A stretch of 64,000 bases of DNA from Bigelowiella natans CCMP2755 (lineage: Eukaryota; Cercozoa; Chlorarachniophyceae), in assembly GCA_000320545.1 (NCBI GenBank), contig ADNK01000904.1, forward strand, positions 1 through 64,000. The letters run 5' to 3'. Each line of letters begins with the position of its first letter. Within the stretch, counting starts at the first letter, position 1. Positions 46,276-59,639 of this stretch are shown one piece after another. Both the position numbers and the translations under genes were made by a program. The notes under the pieces are model-generated. The model saw only the letters and a list, made by a program, of their open reading frames with translations, made no database searches and was not told where the DNA came from.

Positions 46276-47397
46276 CCGTGTGGCAGAGAGTAGTACGTTA
46301 CCTTGTATTGTAACTTAAACAAGTAAGTGTTCGGAGTCATTGTAGCTATCGAAAATATCTGTGCACTTGCCGAAAGTAAGTTGGCCTTCCTCATCGAATA
46401 TTGTGATGAAAATACGGTGTGCATGTATTGACGCATCACCCTGCAGAAACACTGTATATGTACACCAAAACAAACGTATGTCACCGCGCTAGGTCCGCCA
46501 CACTCTCCATAATAAATTTGTTAAAATATGCCATGCATGCATTTGTGTGCGTGCGTGTGTGTGTGTGTGCGTGTGTGCGTGCGTGTGCATATATTGGGAT
46601 TAGCCTTGCGATTTTTGAAGCATGCATTATAACCAACTAGACTGAATGCTACAAAAAAAGTTGCTGGTGACATATAAACACGCAGCATTAGCATCGCTTT
46701 CTCAAAGATGACACAAATAGTCTGAATAAGAAAAGTACCAATAAACACAAATTTAAGCGCTCGCTGTTGCCGCATCTTTACACCGCTACATATATAGGGA
46801 TGACACACAATATAAAAATTAAAATATTCATCACATTGCTGGACCTGTATACGATACGTAGATAGCTTTTTAGTCGAAGGCACAATGAATGCAAGATCGC
46901 CCAATCGCCGCTTACATCGTCGCGTGGTGCACGCATAGAATAATAGACACAGCTGTAGGATATATAATATATACACATGTATATTATATTGCATGTCTAT
47001 CATTAGACAATGCTAGAATGTACTCATGCATGCAATGATAGGTAGCAGCGTAGCTGCAACACATGAATGTGACATTGTCATGTCCCATGCCAGCATGTGA
47101 GATTAAAAAGGCCACATTATTTGCAGAAGCGACGACACCCAAATATGAGCAAATTGCATAGAATAGCTATGCTGCATGTTTAAGCAAAAGGCACTAATAT
47201 AAATAATATACGACAATATTGTATTTTTCTTATTGAAATTGTATATACAATTGTTAAATATTTGCATTCAGATGATGACAGCGATTCTCGTAATACTTCA
47301 GATACTATCGAGTCGCTTTTTAAATGGTTAAGTTGTACGTGGTAGGGCGTTGGAAGTTACCGTCTGCCTTCCAAAGTGAGTCGAGTAGGTTGTGTTA
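46276..47397. other. Intergenic region without a supported gene
   Basis: It contains a GT/GC dinucleotide-rich run (46545-46590) and several catgcatg and TATATA words. A minus-strand frame at 46521-47003 is open by chance; its protein has no family signature and low-complexity His/Thr repeats. Convergent 3' UTRs of the flanking genes are expected here. Confidence 0.45.
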
Positions 47398-48973
47398 TCA
47401 TGCATCATTTCTATGGGTCCTGTTGCTAGTACTACGAGGCATGCTTGACAGCAGAGACTCATTTTCCCTTCTCCCCCCTCTTCCAACTTCTTCGCTCGCA
47501 GCCCTTGAGTTATTTCGAATACCACTGTTGCTGCTACTGGTAGTGGGATGGTACCGGCCTCCTAATCGTCTTCTCGAGCTTAGGTCTGCTGCCTCAAACT
47601 CATTATTGCTTCTTCTAATATGCTGCTGCTGCTGCTGCTGCAGTATTTGAGAAGAACCAAGGTTAATACCGCTAGTACCGGTGCTGCTGAACTTGGAGCC
47701 TGAACCAAAGAACGCAGCGACAACGTGATTATCATCAGAGGCGTTGTCTGCCACTTTAGACAGCGAGGCGATATCAGCACCGAGCAGCGGGTCGATAGTG
47801 GACGACGATAAATTGAACTGCAATCCACCAAGAAGTCGTGATTTCTGCCGTGATGACGATGATGATGATGATGATAATGATGATGAAGAACCAGCTTGCT
47901 GCTGCTTATATTTCTGCTGTTGTTGCTGTTGATGGCGATGTCGTCGAGATATTGGGGGACCCTCGACCACTCCTGATGAGGATGATTCAGCACTAGGTGT
48001 TGGTGCAACTCGTTGCCCTGCTATCCCCGGAATCACGCGTTGTTGTCGTTGATGATGTCGAGAAGATGAAGAACGACGACGTCGATGATGATGATAGTGA
48101 TGATGTGATAATGGATGATGATGATCAGATTGATGATGATCATGATGATTTTTATTATTATTATTATTATTATTACTATTATGATGACGATGTTGACGCT
48201 GGTAATGGCCGATAATTGGATGGGTGCCACTGTACAAAGAGGTTTGGCTATACGACGAGGACGGTAATAATGATGATTTCGAGTTGTTTGCTCCCTGCTG
48301 CCGATGATACTGATGATGACGCAGTATGCTCAGCTTTTCTTCAAGCTCTTTAACATGATTAGAAAGATGCAAGTTTCGGGCATCTGCAGTTTTGACAAGA
48401 GAGAGTGCAGACTTTAGCGACAGCTTAGTGGCTAAATGATCACTATGCAACGAATCACGTTCCATGCGTATTGAGTCGCGCTCATTTTCCACCTCTCGTA
48501 GCTTTTTCCGAAGAAGTGTTTCTCCCTCCTTCTCATCCCCCTCCTCCTGGTTCATTCTTAAAGAAGAAGAATGCTTGCCATCATCTGAAGAGGTAGCTGG
48601 ATGACGACGATCCTTGCTCTCTTCTTTTCCTTTTACTTCTTCTTCATCAAGTTCTTCTCTGCCAATAGCACTTGGACTACTGCTGCTGATGCTGCTTCTT
48701 CTTCTTCTCGTAGGGTCATCATTAGTAGTGCGACGACCGTCACCACCACCAGCGGCAGTAGAAAGAAGAGCTACAAGCACTTGGTCCATGCGATCGATGT
48801 ATCCCAACGATTGACGAAGGCCACGATGAGATGAGGATGATGAGAATGAGAGGGAGGGGGGGGAGGACGACAATATCATATTTCCTTGTGCTGTGACTGT
48901 TGTTTCTTTCTTGGAAGCAGGAGGAAAAGCTGACGAAGAAGACTGCCCCTCCGCCGCCTCCTCCGCCGCCCCT

Positions 48974-49014
<41 letters not shown>

Positions 49015-51398
49015 AAACAGGACGACAGCCTTGTGTTGTTTTTTAAGATTGACCATGAGACTTTTGAGTTTTTGGTCGAGACCGATAAACTTCCTCTCCA
49101 GGCTACTTATTACTGCTTCATCATCCTTCACTCCCGCTTCTTTGCTGCTGCCTTCTTCGTCCAAGATAGGTGTCATCATTATCTTCGCAAAATCTCCTCC
49201 ATTCAGGGGACTGGATATCCTTCCTGTAGCGTCTCCCGCCAATTGTAACACTAATTTTCGCAAGAATTCAGCGCCATCGATTGTTGTCGTTTTGGTGTCA
49301 TCGTCGGTTGGTCTTCTTCTTGTACTACTACTGCTATTATGATGCTCCTCTCGTCGAGTTGTTCTTTCACCCGCTGTTTCCATTGCTGGGATACTACTTC
49401 CAAGCTCATCACACTTAATATTATTATTATTTTTACTAATATTACTATTATCTGGGGACATGAAGGAGGGGCCGGTTAAGGCCGCGCTCCTACCACTACC
49501 CGCAGCTAAGTGCGACGATAATAATGGGTCTAGTTGCTGGTGCTGGTGATGATGATTATAACGATGATCATGGAACTTCCTTAACGATGATGATGATGAT
49601 GATGATGATAATAGTGATGCGGATGGTGGTGGTGGTGGTGATGATGATGATGATGATGAGGCTGGAGGTGCAGACGGTGGAGGGGAAGTTGTTGTTGGGG
49701 TCATAGTGGTAGTTGTAACAAAAATAGCAGCAGTAGTAGGGCTTGGTTGGTGATGTAAAGTCGTCATCTTCTTCTTCCTCTTTTCTTCCTCATTCTCCCC
49801 CTCCTCTTCTTCTACCGCTGTTGGTGCTACTAGCGAGTCGTCGTCATCACTACGGACGATATTGACCCTTAGTAAGACTCGTAGGCGATCAACAATGCGA
49901 GGTAGCCAATATCCATTGGACAGCTGAATCCAGTTCTCATGAACTGCCATAGCAAGTACCACCTCTCCGCCTTTGGGGCCTTTCACTTGTCCTACTCTTG
50001 CTCCCAACTTCGGTCTGCTGCGGTAAGCTACCCCCTCTAGGGGTACAACTTGGAAGTAGCAGGAGGAGGAGGAGGAGGAGGAAGAGGAATACTGATGATG
50101 CTGCTGTCTTGATGAGGATGATGATACAGGAGGTATTCTTGAAGAACCAACACCAAATCCATCACTACTGGCAGCAGCACCACCAGCAATATTATTATTA
50201 TCTCCTCCTAATACCGCCGGACTGGTGTCTTCACCACTTTTACTAGTATCATTTCTTCCTAAAAAACGAGGAGGGGGAGGACCCCACGCTGTATTATGTG
50301 TCGTCCTGAGAGATGACGCCGAGTAGCCGCTGCTGCTTTCACGGGTAGTAGCCATCCCCCCCCCGCCATCACCAGCCTGACCAAACCCAAGCAGTAGCCC
50401 CTTCCTTCCCGTTAGGGGAGGAGGGGGTGAGAATATGCTGTTTGTCGTCCACGCACTGCTGGTGCTCAACAACCCAGCGGAGGAGGAAGAGGAGGAGGAG
50501 GGGGCACAGGCTGCTCCGCCCTCTCCTACTACTCTTCCTCCTGCTGCTGCTGTCGCTGTAGTTGAGGAGGACCGACCTACTGAACCACTACTACCGTTCT
50601 TCATCATCATTGAAGTTGATGTTGCCGCTGCTGCGGCTGACGACGACGATGATGATATTGTAGATGGCGCGCCCCACAGAGACTGCTGCTGCTGCTGCTG
50701 CTGCCTATATTGATGGTTAGGATGATGATGATGACGATGATGATGATGCTGGAGAGCGGTATTGTGCTCCAAAGAAGAGGACGATGATAATGATGGCGGC
50801 TTGGAGAATAAGCCTGGCGATGACGACAGTAGAGATGATGACGATAACGATTCGCCAGTCTTCGTATCTTTGCCAGATGTCACTACTGTCGCATTTCCTG
50901 CTGAAACACGATCACTTGTGCGTGAAGAAGCACTAGCACGTCTGGTAGTAGTGGCAGCATGTCTGAGATTGTCCAACATAGGATTGCTGTTCTGTCTCTG
51001 CTGCTGCTGCTGCTGCTGCTGCAAGGACGATTGGTTGGAGACGGTAGCACCGTTGTTAAGGGAAGAAGAACCCGTCGTTGCAGCAGCACTGCCATCATCG
51101 TCATCAGTGGTTATTATCAGAACGTTGTTGTTTCTCCCCCCCCTACTGCTGCTACTTCTACTCCTACTCCTACTTCTCCCGGAAACACCAGCAGCAGCAG
51201 TTTCATCTATTGTCGTTACTTTAATGCCATCAGTGGTGCTAATTCCCACTAGTGATGCACTACTCGAATCCAGTACTTCTTCCTGTTGCTGCTGTTTTTC
51301 TTCCATATTTTTCTCCTGCTCCATAATAGCTCTCTGTTTTCTACGACGTGCTCTCCGTTTCTGGCTCGCACTCAGTTTGGTATTATTGGTGTTTCCAC

Positions 51399-51439
<41 letters not shown>

Positions 51440-54400
51440 GTAGCACCACCACCACCACCGCCGCCACCACCACCACCATTAGCAGCCACAGCTGCACTCT
51501 GTGAAGAGGAAACAATGGACGAAGGATAATGGTTTACGGCAGCAGCAGAGGTAGAGGAGGACGAGTTGTTGTTATCGTCGGTGACAGCAGAAGTATTGCT
51601 ATTGCCTCCGTTGATTGGCTTTATACTACTTCCTCGTCTTCCTCGTCCTCCTGCATCCATCTCGGCTAACAATGATGCACCAACCAAACTGCCCTCCAAC
51701 GATACGCGCTGTAGTAGTTTCTGCGGCTGCTGCTTCCTTCTCCCAGCATTACTGTTGTTGCTCCCTAGTGATTCCTTCCATACAGTTTCACCACCACCAC
51801 TAGCAGCAGCAGCAGCACTCTTGGAGCGAAGGACACCAGGCATATCTAGTGCACCTCCTTCTCCCCCTCGAGAGGAGGAGGAGGAGGCAGCAGCTGCAGC
51901 AGTAAGAAGGCCTTTACTCTTCTTCTTTTTCTTACTCTTCTTAATTTCTGTATTGCCACTACTAGTGTTATTGTTATCGTCATTACTACTAGTCTTTGAG
52001 AAAGAGCCAGCACCGCCATCTTGACTCCTCTGTATATCTGCAAGCCCTTCGTTCGTATCAGCAGAAACAATTCCTCTCACCGCCTCAACGCTGTTTGAGG
52101 CTGATTGACTGCGAAGTCTTCTTGAAGAGGGGGAGGAGGAGGAGATGGCACCGACGATGATGGGAGATTTGAAACGAATGTCTCCTTCGTTATACTGAGA
52201 TCTACAAGCAGGACACCTTCCATCGTATTTCTCATTGATCTTGTGGTAGCAGAAGGAGCATATTTGGAAGCCGCACTTACACGGTTTGAAGTTTGAGTCT
52301 GTTGCGTCCAGCACGTCAGTACACACGGGACAGCATGAATTGCTATTATTCTTGTTATCGTTATTGTTATCATGCTGTCTGGTGCTGCTGCTCCTGCTGC
52401 TGCCGCCAATCCTACCACTCTGCTGCTGCTGCTGCTTCTTCAGGAGGACACTCGTACCCGCTCCTCCTCCTCCTCCTCCTCCTCCTCCTCCTCCTCCTCC
52501 TCTTGGTCCTATTGCGTGGGAGTTGGAAGCAGATGGCGATGCCGAAGGGCGGCGGCTGCTCCCTGATGATGATGTTGAAATCACCCGTGCTGCTGCTGCT
52601 GCTGCTGACTTTGTAGTATGCTGCTGCTGTCGCTTTGAGCGCGATGAAGACCGATGACGAGTTCTATGACCATTGCCACTATTGCTATTATTACTAAGAT
52701 CATTCGTGGAAGCCAACGACGAAGGTGATTTGGCTGATGATGTGCTTTTGCGCCCCCCTCGCCTACCCCTCGCTTCTTCCCAATTACCCTCCTCCTTGCT
52801 ACCACCTTTACCGTCAACGTAATCATTGTTGTTGATTCCAGAAGCTGTTGTTACTGCGACAATACCAATGTTGCTGTTTTGGGAAGAAGAAGCAATAGAA
52901 GCAGCCATTTTTGATAGACCGTCTCCTCCTCCTCCTCCTCCTCCTCCGGTAGAAAATACTACTGCTGCTGCTGCTGCTCCAGCACTATCATCACCGCCAT
53001 TGCTCACGCTACTACTACTGTTACTACGATGGGGCTGCTTTGAGGTGGGCTGCGCTCGCTTGTTGCTAGGCTGTTGTTGTTGTTGTTGCTGCTGCTTCTG
53101 CTTAGGGGGAGGATGCGGTTTGGTCTTCTTTGCGTGTATGACACACTGAGAGTTGCAGCCATCGCGTAAGCACTTTTGGTATTGCCTCCATAGCTTTGAT
53201 GTCCGGCTTGCTGCCTTGACTCGTTTCAACTGCCCTTCGGCCCTAGCACAATCGTGCACGTGCCTGACTAAGCACTTTGCACGGATCAGAGATTTGTGGC
53301 CTCTCCGGCATTCAAGGCATATGATCTCCTCCCCTGCAGTCGCATCCCGCTTGCAAATGCCGCACTGCCAGCCGGAAGGAGTTTCTTCATCAACGATCTT
53401 AGTTTCTACGTGCTTCTTGTTTTTGCCGCTGTTGCTGCTGATGGCGTGAGTACTCTTGCTACCACTACTATTCTTTCTACCAGGAGAGTTGTTTGTTGTG
53501 CTAGTAGTACCCTTGCCATCTACTACCTCTTTCTTCTTCTTCTTCTTATCGCTGGAAACTGCAGAAGAGTTCCGCGAGGAGGAGGAGGAGGAGGAAGAGG
53601 CGTTTGTTTGCTCCGAAGCTGTAGTTTCGGACCCATCAACAGCAGTAGTAGTGGTAGAAGAAGATGGTGGAGCAGTAGCGGTGTTTGACTTGGTTTCGCC
53701 GCTATTATTATTCTTATCTTGGGTGTCATTAGCCTTGCGTGCTTTCCTTCGTTTGCTGTGGCTGCGCTTACGATTCTTTGACGATGTCTTGGTGGCGGCA
53801 GTAATCGTTGGAGTCGTGTTCTGGCGCTCTCGCCCACGATGATGGTGTTGCCCTCGCAGCAGCTCTCGGTCTTCTCCCTCTGCTGCTTTGAGGAGCACAC
53901 CAGCCATGCTGATGCTGCTGCTGCTGCTGGCGAGGTTTGAGTCCTCAGCAGTAGCTACATTACGAGCAGGTGCTTGGACCTGCTGCTGCTGTGGATTCGA
54001 AGAAGCAGTAGTAGAGTTGGTAGCATCCTTTCCTCCTCCTCCTCCCCCTCCCACTCCGCCCCCTCCCTTGAGGTCATCCTGCGAAACATGCGAAACATGC
54101 GAAACATTAGCTGCAGCTAACGCAGTGGCCTCAGCAGCAGCATTCTTCCGTGCAAGCTGGAAGCCTTTAGCTTCGTGCTGCCAGTACTGTGAGAGCTTCT
54201 GCGTGTTTTTCATTATCCGTATGATGCGTGATGATTGTGCTATCTGCCAGTCTCTAGCGTCATCCAGATGGCGATTAGCTTCACGCTCATGGCCTTTGAT
54301 CTCAGCCCTCCCCCTCCTCATTTGCTCCAAAGCCGTCTTATCTAGTTTGATACCCTTGGTGAAGGTCTCTTTCCATTCCAGAATAGCCTCCTTCTCCATT

Positions 54401-55554
54401 ATCCGACATCTTCTAAGTTTCCCCTCCCAATAAGCGAGCTTGCGTTTTGAGCACGTGTCTATCACTTCCTCGAGTGGGAAACCATCATCAAGAATTGCAC
54501 GAAGTCGCCGCAGTCTGGAATGAATAACGCGTACATCAGGAAGCTTCTGCTGCTGCTGCAGGTGGTGATTATAGTAATAGCTCTTGACTCCTGATCCACC
54601 ATTACCACCACCACCACCTGAAATAGCAGTAGTAGTAATAGTAGCAGTGGTAGATGTAATGCCAGACTTAGACGAGGACGAAGAAGACGATGACGATGCT
54701 CCTCCTTCGGTAACACCACCACCACCGGCAGTAGCACCAGCAGCCTGGCGTCGTATCTCAAGCTGTTCGTCTACTTCACTCTTACAGTCTTGTATTTCAG
54801 CCTCTAGCTTACGAAGTGATGATTCCAGGGCATTAGACAGGGCAATCAATCCCCATTGTGATCGAGCTCCCCGTCTCCACCTCAAATCATCGTCCTTGAT
54901 GTGGATTACTTCACGAGGACGGGGGGCGCTTGTGCCTCCCCTCCCTCTACCCGCAGCTGCTTTGGCATCCCGACTCTCCTTCTTCGCACTGCTGTCGGCA
55001 TTTGCAAATCCATTCGAGTTGTTCTTTTTCTTCTCCTGGTTCTTCCCCCTATTTTGTGCAGAGTTTGCAGTTGACACTCGTACTGATTTTGATGATGGTT
55101 GCTCCTGCTGCTGGGTTGTTGCTTTTATTGTGGTAGATGGTGGAGACGCAGTAGTGGTGGGAGAAGGAGAAGCCGTCGCTGCTTTAACCTTGACGTTATG
55201 GTCTGCAACCCACTCGTTCCTTGGCCCATCCCACACATGCCAGGTGTCCTTACACAACCCAGGATGTAAGGCACTGGAGTTGTAAGCATAGCAGCCGTCA
55301 ACATCACGAAGGCCCAGCGGATCGATGTACCATCGAAGTTTTGGCGCAAAGAATCTGATGGCAAAGTCGTTCCCGCTCTTTTTGTATGCTGGGCGGCCTT
55401 GGTGGAGGGAGTGGTAGTAGTAAATACCGTTGATCCCACTGCTAGATCCCCGTCGGCCGCTCACGACGATTCGTCCAGGATGCGACGTGAAGTGAGGAAT
55501 TGCTCTTATGTAATCCCCGTCGCTCAAACCAGCCTGATGGTTGGGGTGATGATA

Positions 55555-55588
<34 letters not shown>

Positions 55589-56036
55589 TAATGGCGGAAA
55601 CAGAATCTAACATTGATGCAAATCGATAATCGGATTCATAAGATGGTGCATGAAGAGATTGTATGCAGCATTACAATATTGGTTACAGCTGACTGCACAA
55701 ACAACGAGGAGGAAGAAGAAAGGAGCAGAAGCATTATGGATCACTAGAGATAATATATCTTATAATAAACCCTAACCATTTCTTTCCAATCCTCCGCACC
55801 ACTACCACTACTACAACTGCTACTACTATTCTTCCTCCGCTTCAATGGACTCTACAACTACTACTACTCTTCTTACACCTCTCCAATAGACTGCACTGAG
55901 TTCCAGCTGATGTTAACATCACGAATAAAGAACTGGGTCCTTGGTAATTCACAGAGCTTGCGCTGACTGTAAGCTTCAAATACTCTACGCAATGGAATAG
56001 AGGATGTGACTCGGAACCATACCTCACCTCCTCCCA

Positions 56037-56071
<35 letters not shown>

Positions 56072-58693
56072 GTAGTAGTAGTAGTACCACCGTCGTCGGT
56101 ACCACCTGCTGCTGCTCTGTTTTTATTACCTGATTTCCCTACATCTATAACGCGGATCTCAAATGCTTTTCGCGTACTTTTCGTAGCATTCCTTGCAGTA
56201 GCAGCAGCGCCTACCTTGACAGTGCCATTCTTTGAGGCTGCGGTTGCAGGAGTTGTAGAGGACCCACAAATACTGCTCTTACCACTAGCACCACTAATAG
56301 AAGTTGCTCCCCCTTTTTGATTTTTGGTGTCGGCTGAGATCTTACCAGAACGCTTACTTCTACTACTTTCTGTATTGATTGGTAACTGGGAATAATGCTT
56401 AACAGCCAGGCTGCTATCACTACTGCTACTGCTGCTGCTGCTGCTACTACTACTACTACTACCACCAGCTCCCCACCATGCATGCCTGCAGTAGCAACCT
56501 CCTCCTCCTCGAAAACGGCACTCATCACCACCACTACCACCACCGCCAAGGCTGCAGTTGTTCGGTAGTGGTGGTGGTGGTGGTGCACGATGATTACTCC
56601 TAGTCGAGAGTGCAGCTGAGCTGGTGATTTGTGTCTTGTTTCCAGTGCCCCAGGCTAGATATTCGAAGCTGTCCGCACACAATGCTCTCTTCTTACCAGC
56701 AAGGAGCCGGATTGTGACTGCAGGTGCCCAGCGTTTCGATATCTCATCTGCCTTGAGCCAACTGCCCAGGCTGCTATTGCTGCTGCTTCTTAAGCGTGTC
56801 GGAAACTCCATGCTCCTACTTGCGATGCAAAGCTCTCCTGCACCGTGCTGCATGGCATCTACTCCTATTATCCAATGCTTCGTGGGAGTGTGATAGAATA
56901 GTCGATATTGCGTAGAGCTATGTTCCCAGTACACCGACGAGGAGGAGGAGGAGGAAGAGGAAGAGGACGACGAATCAGCGTCCGACTTTTTAGTGCCACC
57001 CCCTCCTCCATTGTTACTGCTACTACTACTACCACTACTACTACCGCGACGCTTATTCTTCTTCTTCGAATCCTTAGCAGATCTGCTGTTACTACTTTTG
57101 TTACTATTACTATTAATATTTCCAGATTTCTTTTTCTTCTTGCTACCACTACTACTACTACTGTTACTACTATTCTCGGCAGGAACGACCATGCGCTTAA
57201 AACAACCATATTGCAAGAAGTCCAAGTTGGTTTGGTCTAGACCCTCAAGATGAACGTGCTCATCATCATCATCATCGTCGTCGTCATCATCCTCACCACC
57301 GCCCTCACCATGATCGTAATGGGTTGTTCCTAGAATCTTACTCTTTTGATGAACCAATGCGTCTAGTTGCGCTTTGGACTTTTCGGAGAGGTTTTCTACT
57401 TGGATGCGTAGCTGACGGGCCTCCTCCAACTCCAGCTTGAGTCTCCTGAGCTCCTCCGCATCGTTGGCAACGGTGGCGAACTGCTCCGCCTCTAAAAGTC
57501 TCTGGATGTGTACTTCAAGCTTCTTGGACGCTTCCACACCTTCTTCAACCACCATGTCAGATCGTGCAGCAGCAGCAAAATCTATGCTGTCAAGGTTTAT
57601 TCCCTTCAACATCTTCTTGTCCCCAGGAGGAGGGCCCTCCTTGCTATCACCGGTCCCCACCACTCCCTCCTTACTTGATGAAGAAGGATTATTTCTTTTT
57701 CTCATTGTCTTTCCTCTGCGCGATGATGATGATGATGATGTGACGATTTCAACCTCACACCCCTCTAGGTCAGTCATATCAGGCCCCTTATGCTTTCTTT
57801 CCTTTTTACCATCAATGGAGGCTGCTGCTGCTGCTGTTGTGTTTAGAATCACTGTCGTTGTTGTTGCTGCTGCAGCAGCAGCTTTTGAAGGTGCTGGTGG
57901 ATTTAGCGAAGTCTTCGCTATACGCATCGAACAATAAGCGCCCCATTCTAACCAGAAGATCCCCATTCCATTAGGACGGCGGCTTACGAGCTCCGCCATT
58001 CCATGCGGAGTGCGCACATTGAAACGGGGTTGGAAACACAAGATGTCGCCATGACAAAGCCCTGCCTCCAGTAGCGTCTCACGAGGATGGAGAAGGCGGG
58101 TCTTCCCAAGGACGGCATTTTCCTCCTCGTATACTTTTAATTTAGTGCGAGGGTCACTGATATTTGCCATCTCCCTCATGCGTGACCAGAGCTCCTTAAT
58201 GGTGCTGGTGGATTTGAACACGCCCGACCCTACGTATCTCATTTTTCGAGAGAATGACGATGGCGCTAAGGAGGAGGAGGAGGAGGAGGAGGAGGAGGAG
58301 GAAGAGGGGCTGCTTTCGAATATCTTGAAGAGTAGCAAGATTCCTATGCCCCTGTAGTGGGAGGGAAGGAAAGAATAGTGTTACATATGTGGTGCTGCGG
58401 TAAAAATATTCTCACGCATGAATGATCGAAAGGAAGGTCGGATGTTACTACTGTTGACATCTCATCTGTAATAATGATAATACTCACTGATAATCATCCG
58501 GTCTTGATATCCTATGGAACAGCCAGAGGGGTCGCCGACAGTGTTGCTTGCACTTACTACAATAGAACCAACGCTCTCTGTTCAGCCAAGAGCTCCCGTA
58601 TGGTCTATCGAGTTGCATCGGTGTAAGCTTTGAGTCGGGTCTCCTGCTCCCGTTTCTACGTTCGGCCATCGCCCAGAATTCTTGCTGCTGGCA

Positions 58694-58740
<47 letters not shown>

Positions 58741-58794
58741 TCATCACTCCTTTCCTTCTTCCCCCAGCTTTCCTCCCCGCTGTAGGATTATAAC

Positions 58795-58825
<31 letters not shown>

Positions 58826-59122
58826 GTTGTCAACCCCTCCTAATTTTCTGTCACTGACAGCTAGCTTTCCTATTGTATTTATGGAACACTGAGCCGGTGC
58901 ACGACACCACTTGATTTCTCCACTAAATCCAGGTAGGTCGATGTGGCCAACGTCCATGGAAGAGGAAGATGAACAAGCGGAAAATGACGATGACGACGAC
59001 CGATTTCGCTTTTTCCCCTTCTCCGAACCCTTACTCCCATTGCTATGGGCCTTTTTCACCCTCGTGCCACTAGGGATGCCGTTTGTTCGGTGTGAAGCCA
59101 GCCAAAGCTCCGATCCGACGGC
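47398..59122 (-). CDS. Giant ubiquitin/SUMO-pathway-like protein with NOT4-type RING, at least 3,747 aa
   Basis: Three exons join in frame: 59122-58488, 58351-55879 and 55533-47398. Donors are TATCA|GTGAGT and GAGAG|GTGTAAGA; acceptors are ACTACAG|GGG and CATCAG|GCT. Domain reading, N to C: WFYCSKCKQHC zinc-like box with a following LLLFKIF, resembling part of a USP deubiquitinase; ubiquitin-like domain (58240-58040, ending AGLCHGDILCFQ); an unnamed YRLFYHTPTKHWIIG domain (about 56950-56700); SUMO-like domain (56035-55879 plus 55533-55495); a second copy of the unnamed domain (YYYHSLHQGRPAYKK); coiled coil; Cys-rich CGICKRDATAGEEIICLEC (about 53375); NOT4-type C4C4 RING (52336-52199); SH3-like module (50060-49863); coiled coil (48520-48340). 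Long Ser, Gln, Ala, Gly, Asn and His tracts separate them. No RRM follows the RING, unlike NOT4. More 5' exons exist: this first exon starts at an acceptor, not an ATG. Confidence 0.72.
52199..52336 (-). other. NOT4-type C4C4 RING domain within the giant protein
   Basis: Eight cysteines follow the CNOT4 spacing: CPVC, then KPCKCGFQICSFC, then GRCPACRSQ. The spacer NFKPCKCGFQIC strongly resembles the CNOT4 loop (NFxPCxCGYQIC). RINGs of this type bind E2 enzymes and promote ubiquitin transfer, so an E3 ligase role is likely for the host protein. Confidence 0.85.
55534..55878 (-). other. Phase-0 intron inside the SUMO-like domain
   Basis: This 345-bp intron has donor GAGAG|GTGTAAGA and acceptor CATCAG|GCTGG. 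It holds a (AC)n run on the minus strand (plus-strand GT at 55555-55582). Joining the flanks rebuilds the end of a SUMO-like domain: ISWNSVQSIGE is followed by AGLSDGDYIRAI, as in the SUMO LxMxDGDxI strand. Confidence 0.75.
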
Positions 59123-59322
59123 CTACACGCGGTACACATAAACACAACACATCGGCAACACAAAAAACAAAGATCGAGAACGAAAGATTTTTCACGTAAA
59201 ATATGAAGGAGAAGTCTTTTAAATAAGTTACATTTACGGAAACGCATCTATAAACACCGAGCTCTCTTTGCTCTACATGGCAAGCGTCCTAAGCCATCAC
59301 AACTTGCACCCCCCGACCTCAC

Positions 59323-59473
59323 CTTGTCATGAAGCAAAGACGACTCGGAAAGTAGAAGAAGCATACTCTTCTTTGAATTAGAACCCTTTCCTCCCTTCAC
59401 GTTGTTCTCTGTAGTTTTCGGTACATCATAAACAGCAACGGCACAACATGAAATGCCATTCAACAAGAGAAAA
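59323..59473 (-). CDS. Probable upstream exon of the giant gene
   Basis: The frame LLNGISCCAVAVYDVPKTTE continues to SSLLHDK and a GTGAGG donor at 59322. It ends in phase 0, matching the phase-0 acceptor at 59122, so the two join in frame. Further 5', 59605-59515 reads GRYSDTPLHISAWKAG, which resembles an ankyrin repeat, but its splice to this exon does not resolve in phase. A start codon for the gene was not found. Confidence 0.4.
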
Positions 59474-59639
59474 CTTAAAAAATAGATAAGGCATCTTCAC
59501 GCGCATCCATCATTACCATTGCAATCATGCCAGCTTTCCAGGCGGAGATATGCAGGGGAGTATCCGAATATCTGCCAGTCATTGCATGTTTCAACGGTAG
59601 CTTTTAAATTTGATCAAGATGCGGATTTACACCTACACT

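Noticed and set aside
46521-47003. 160-codon minus-strand ORF in the 46.3-47.4 kb gap
   Set aside because: There is no recognisable domain, it contains repeats from a GT/GC tract, and no splice signals link it to a neighbour. Chance opening is more likely.
50762-51529. Long plus-strand ORF (255 codons) opposite the giant gene, and many others between 47.9 and 55.6 kb
   Set aside because: They are shadows of the repeat-rich minus-strand exon. They consist of Leu, Cys, Ser, Asp or Val runs translated from the same triplet repeats and have no domain signature.
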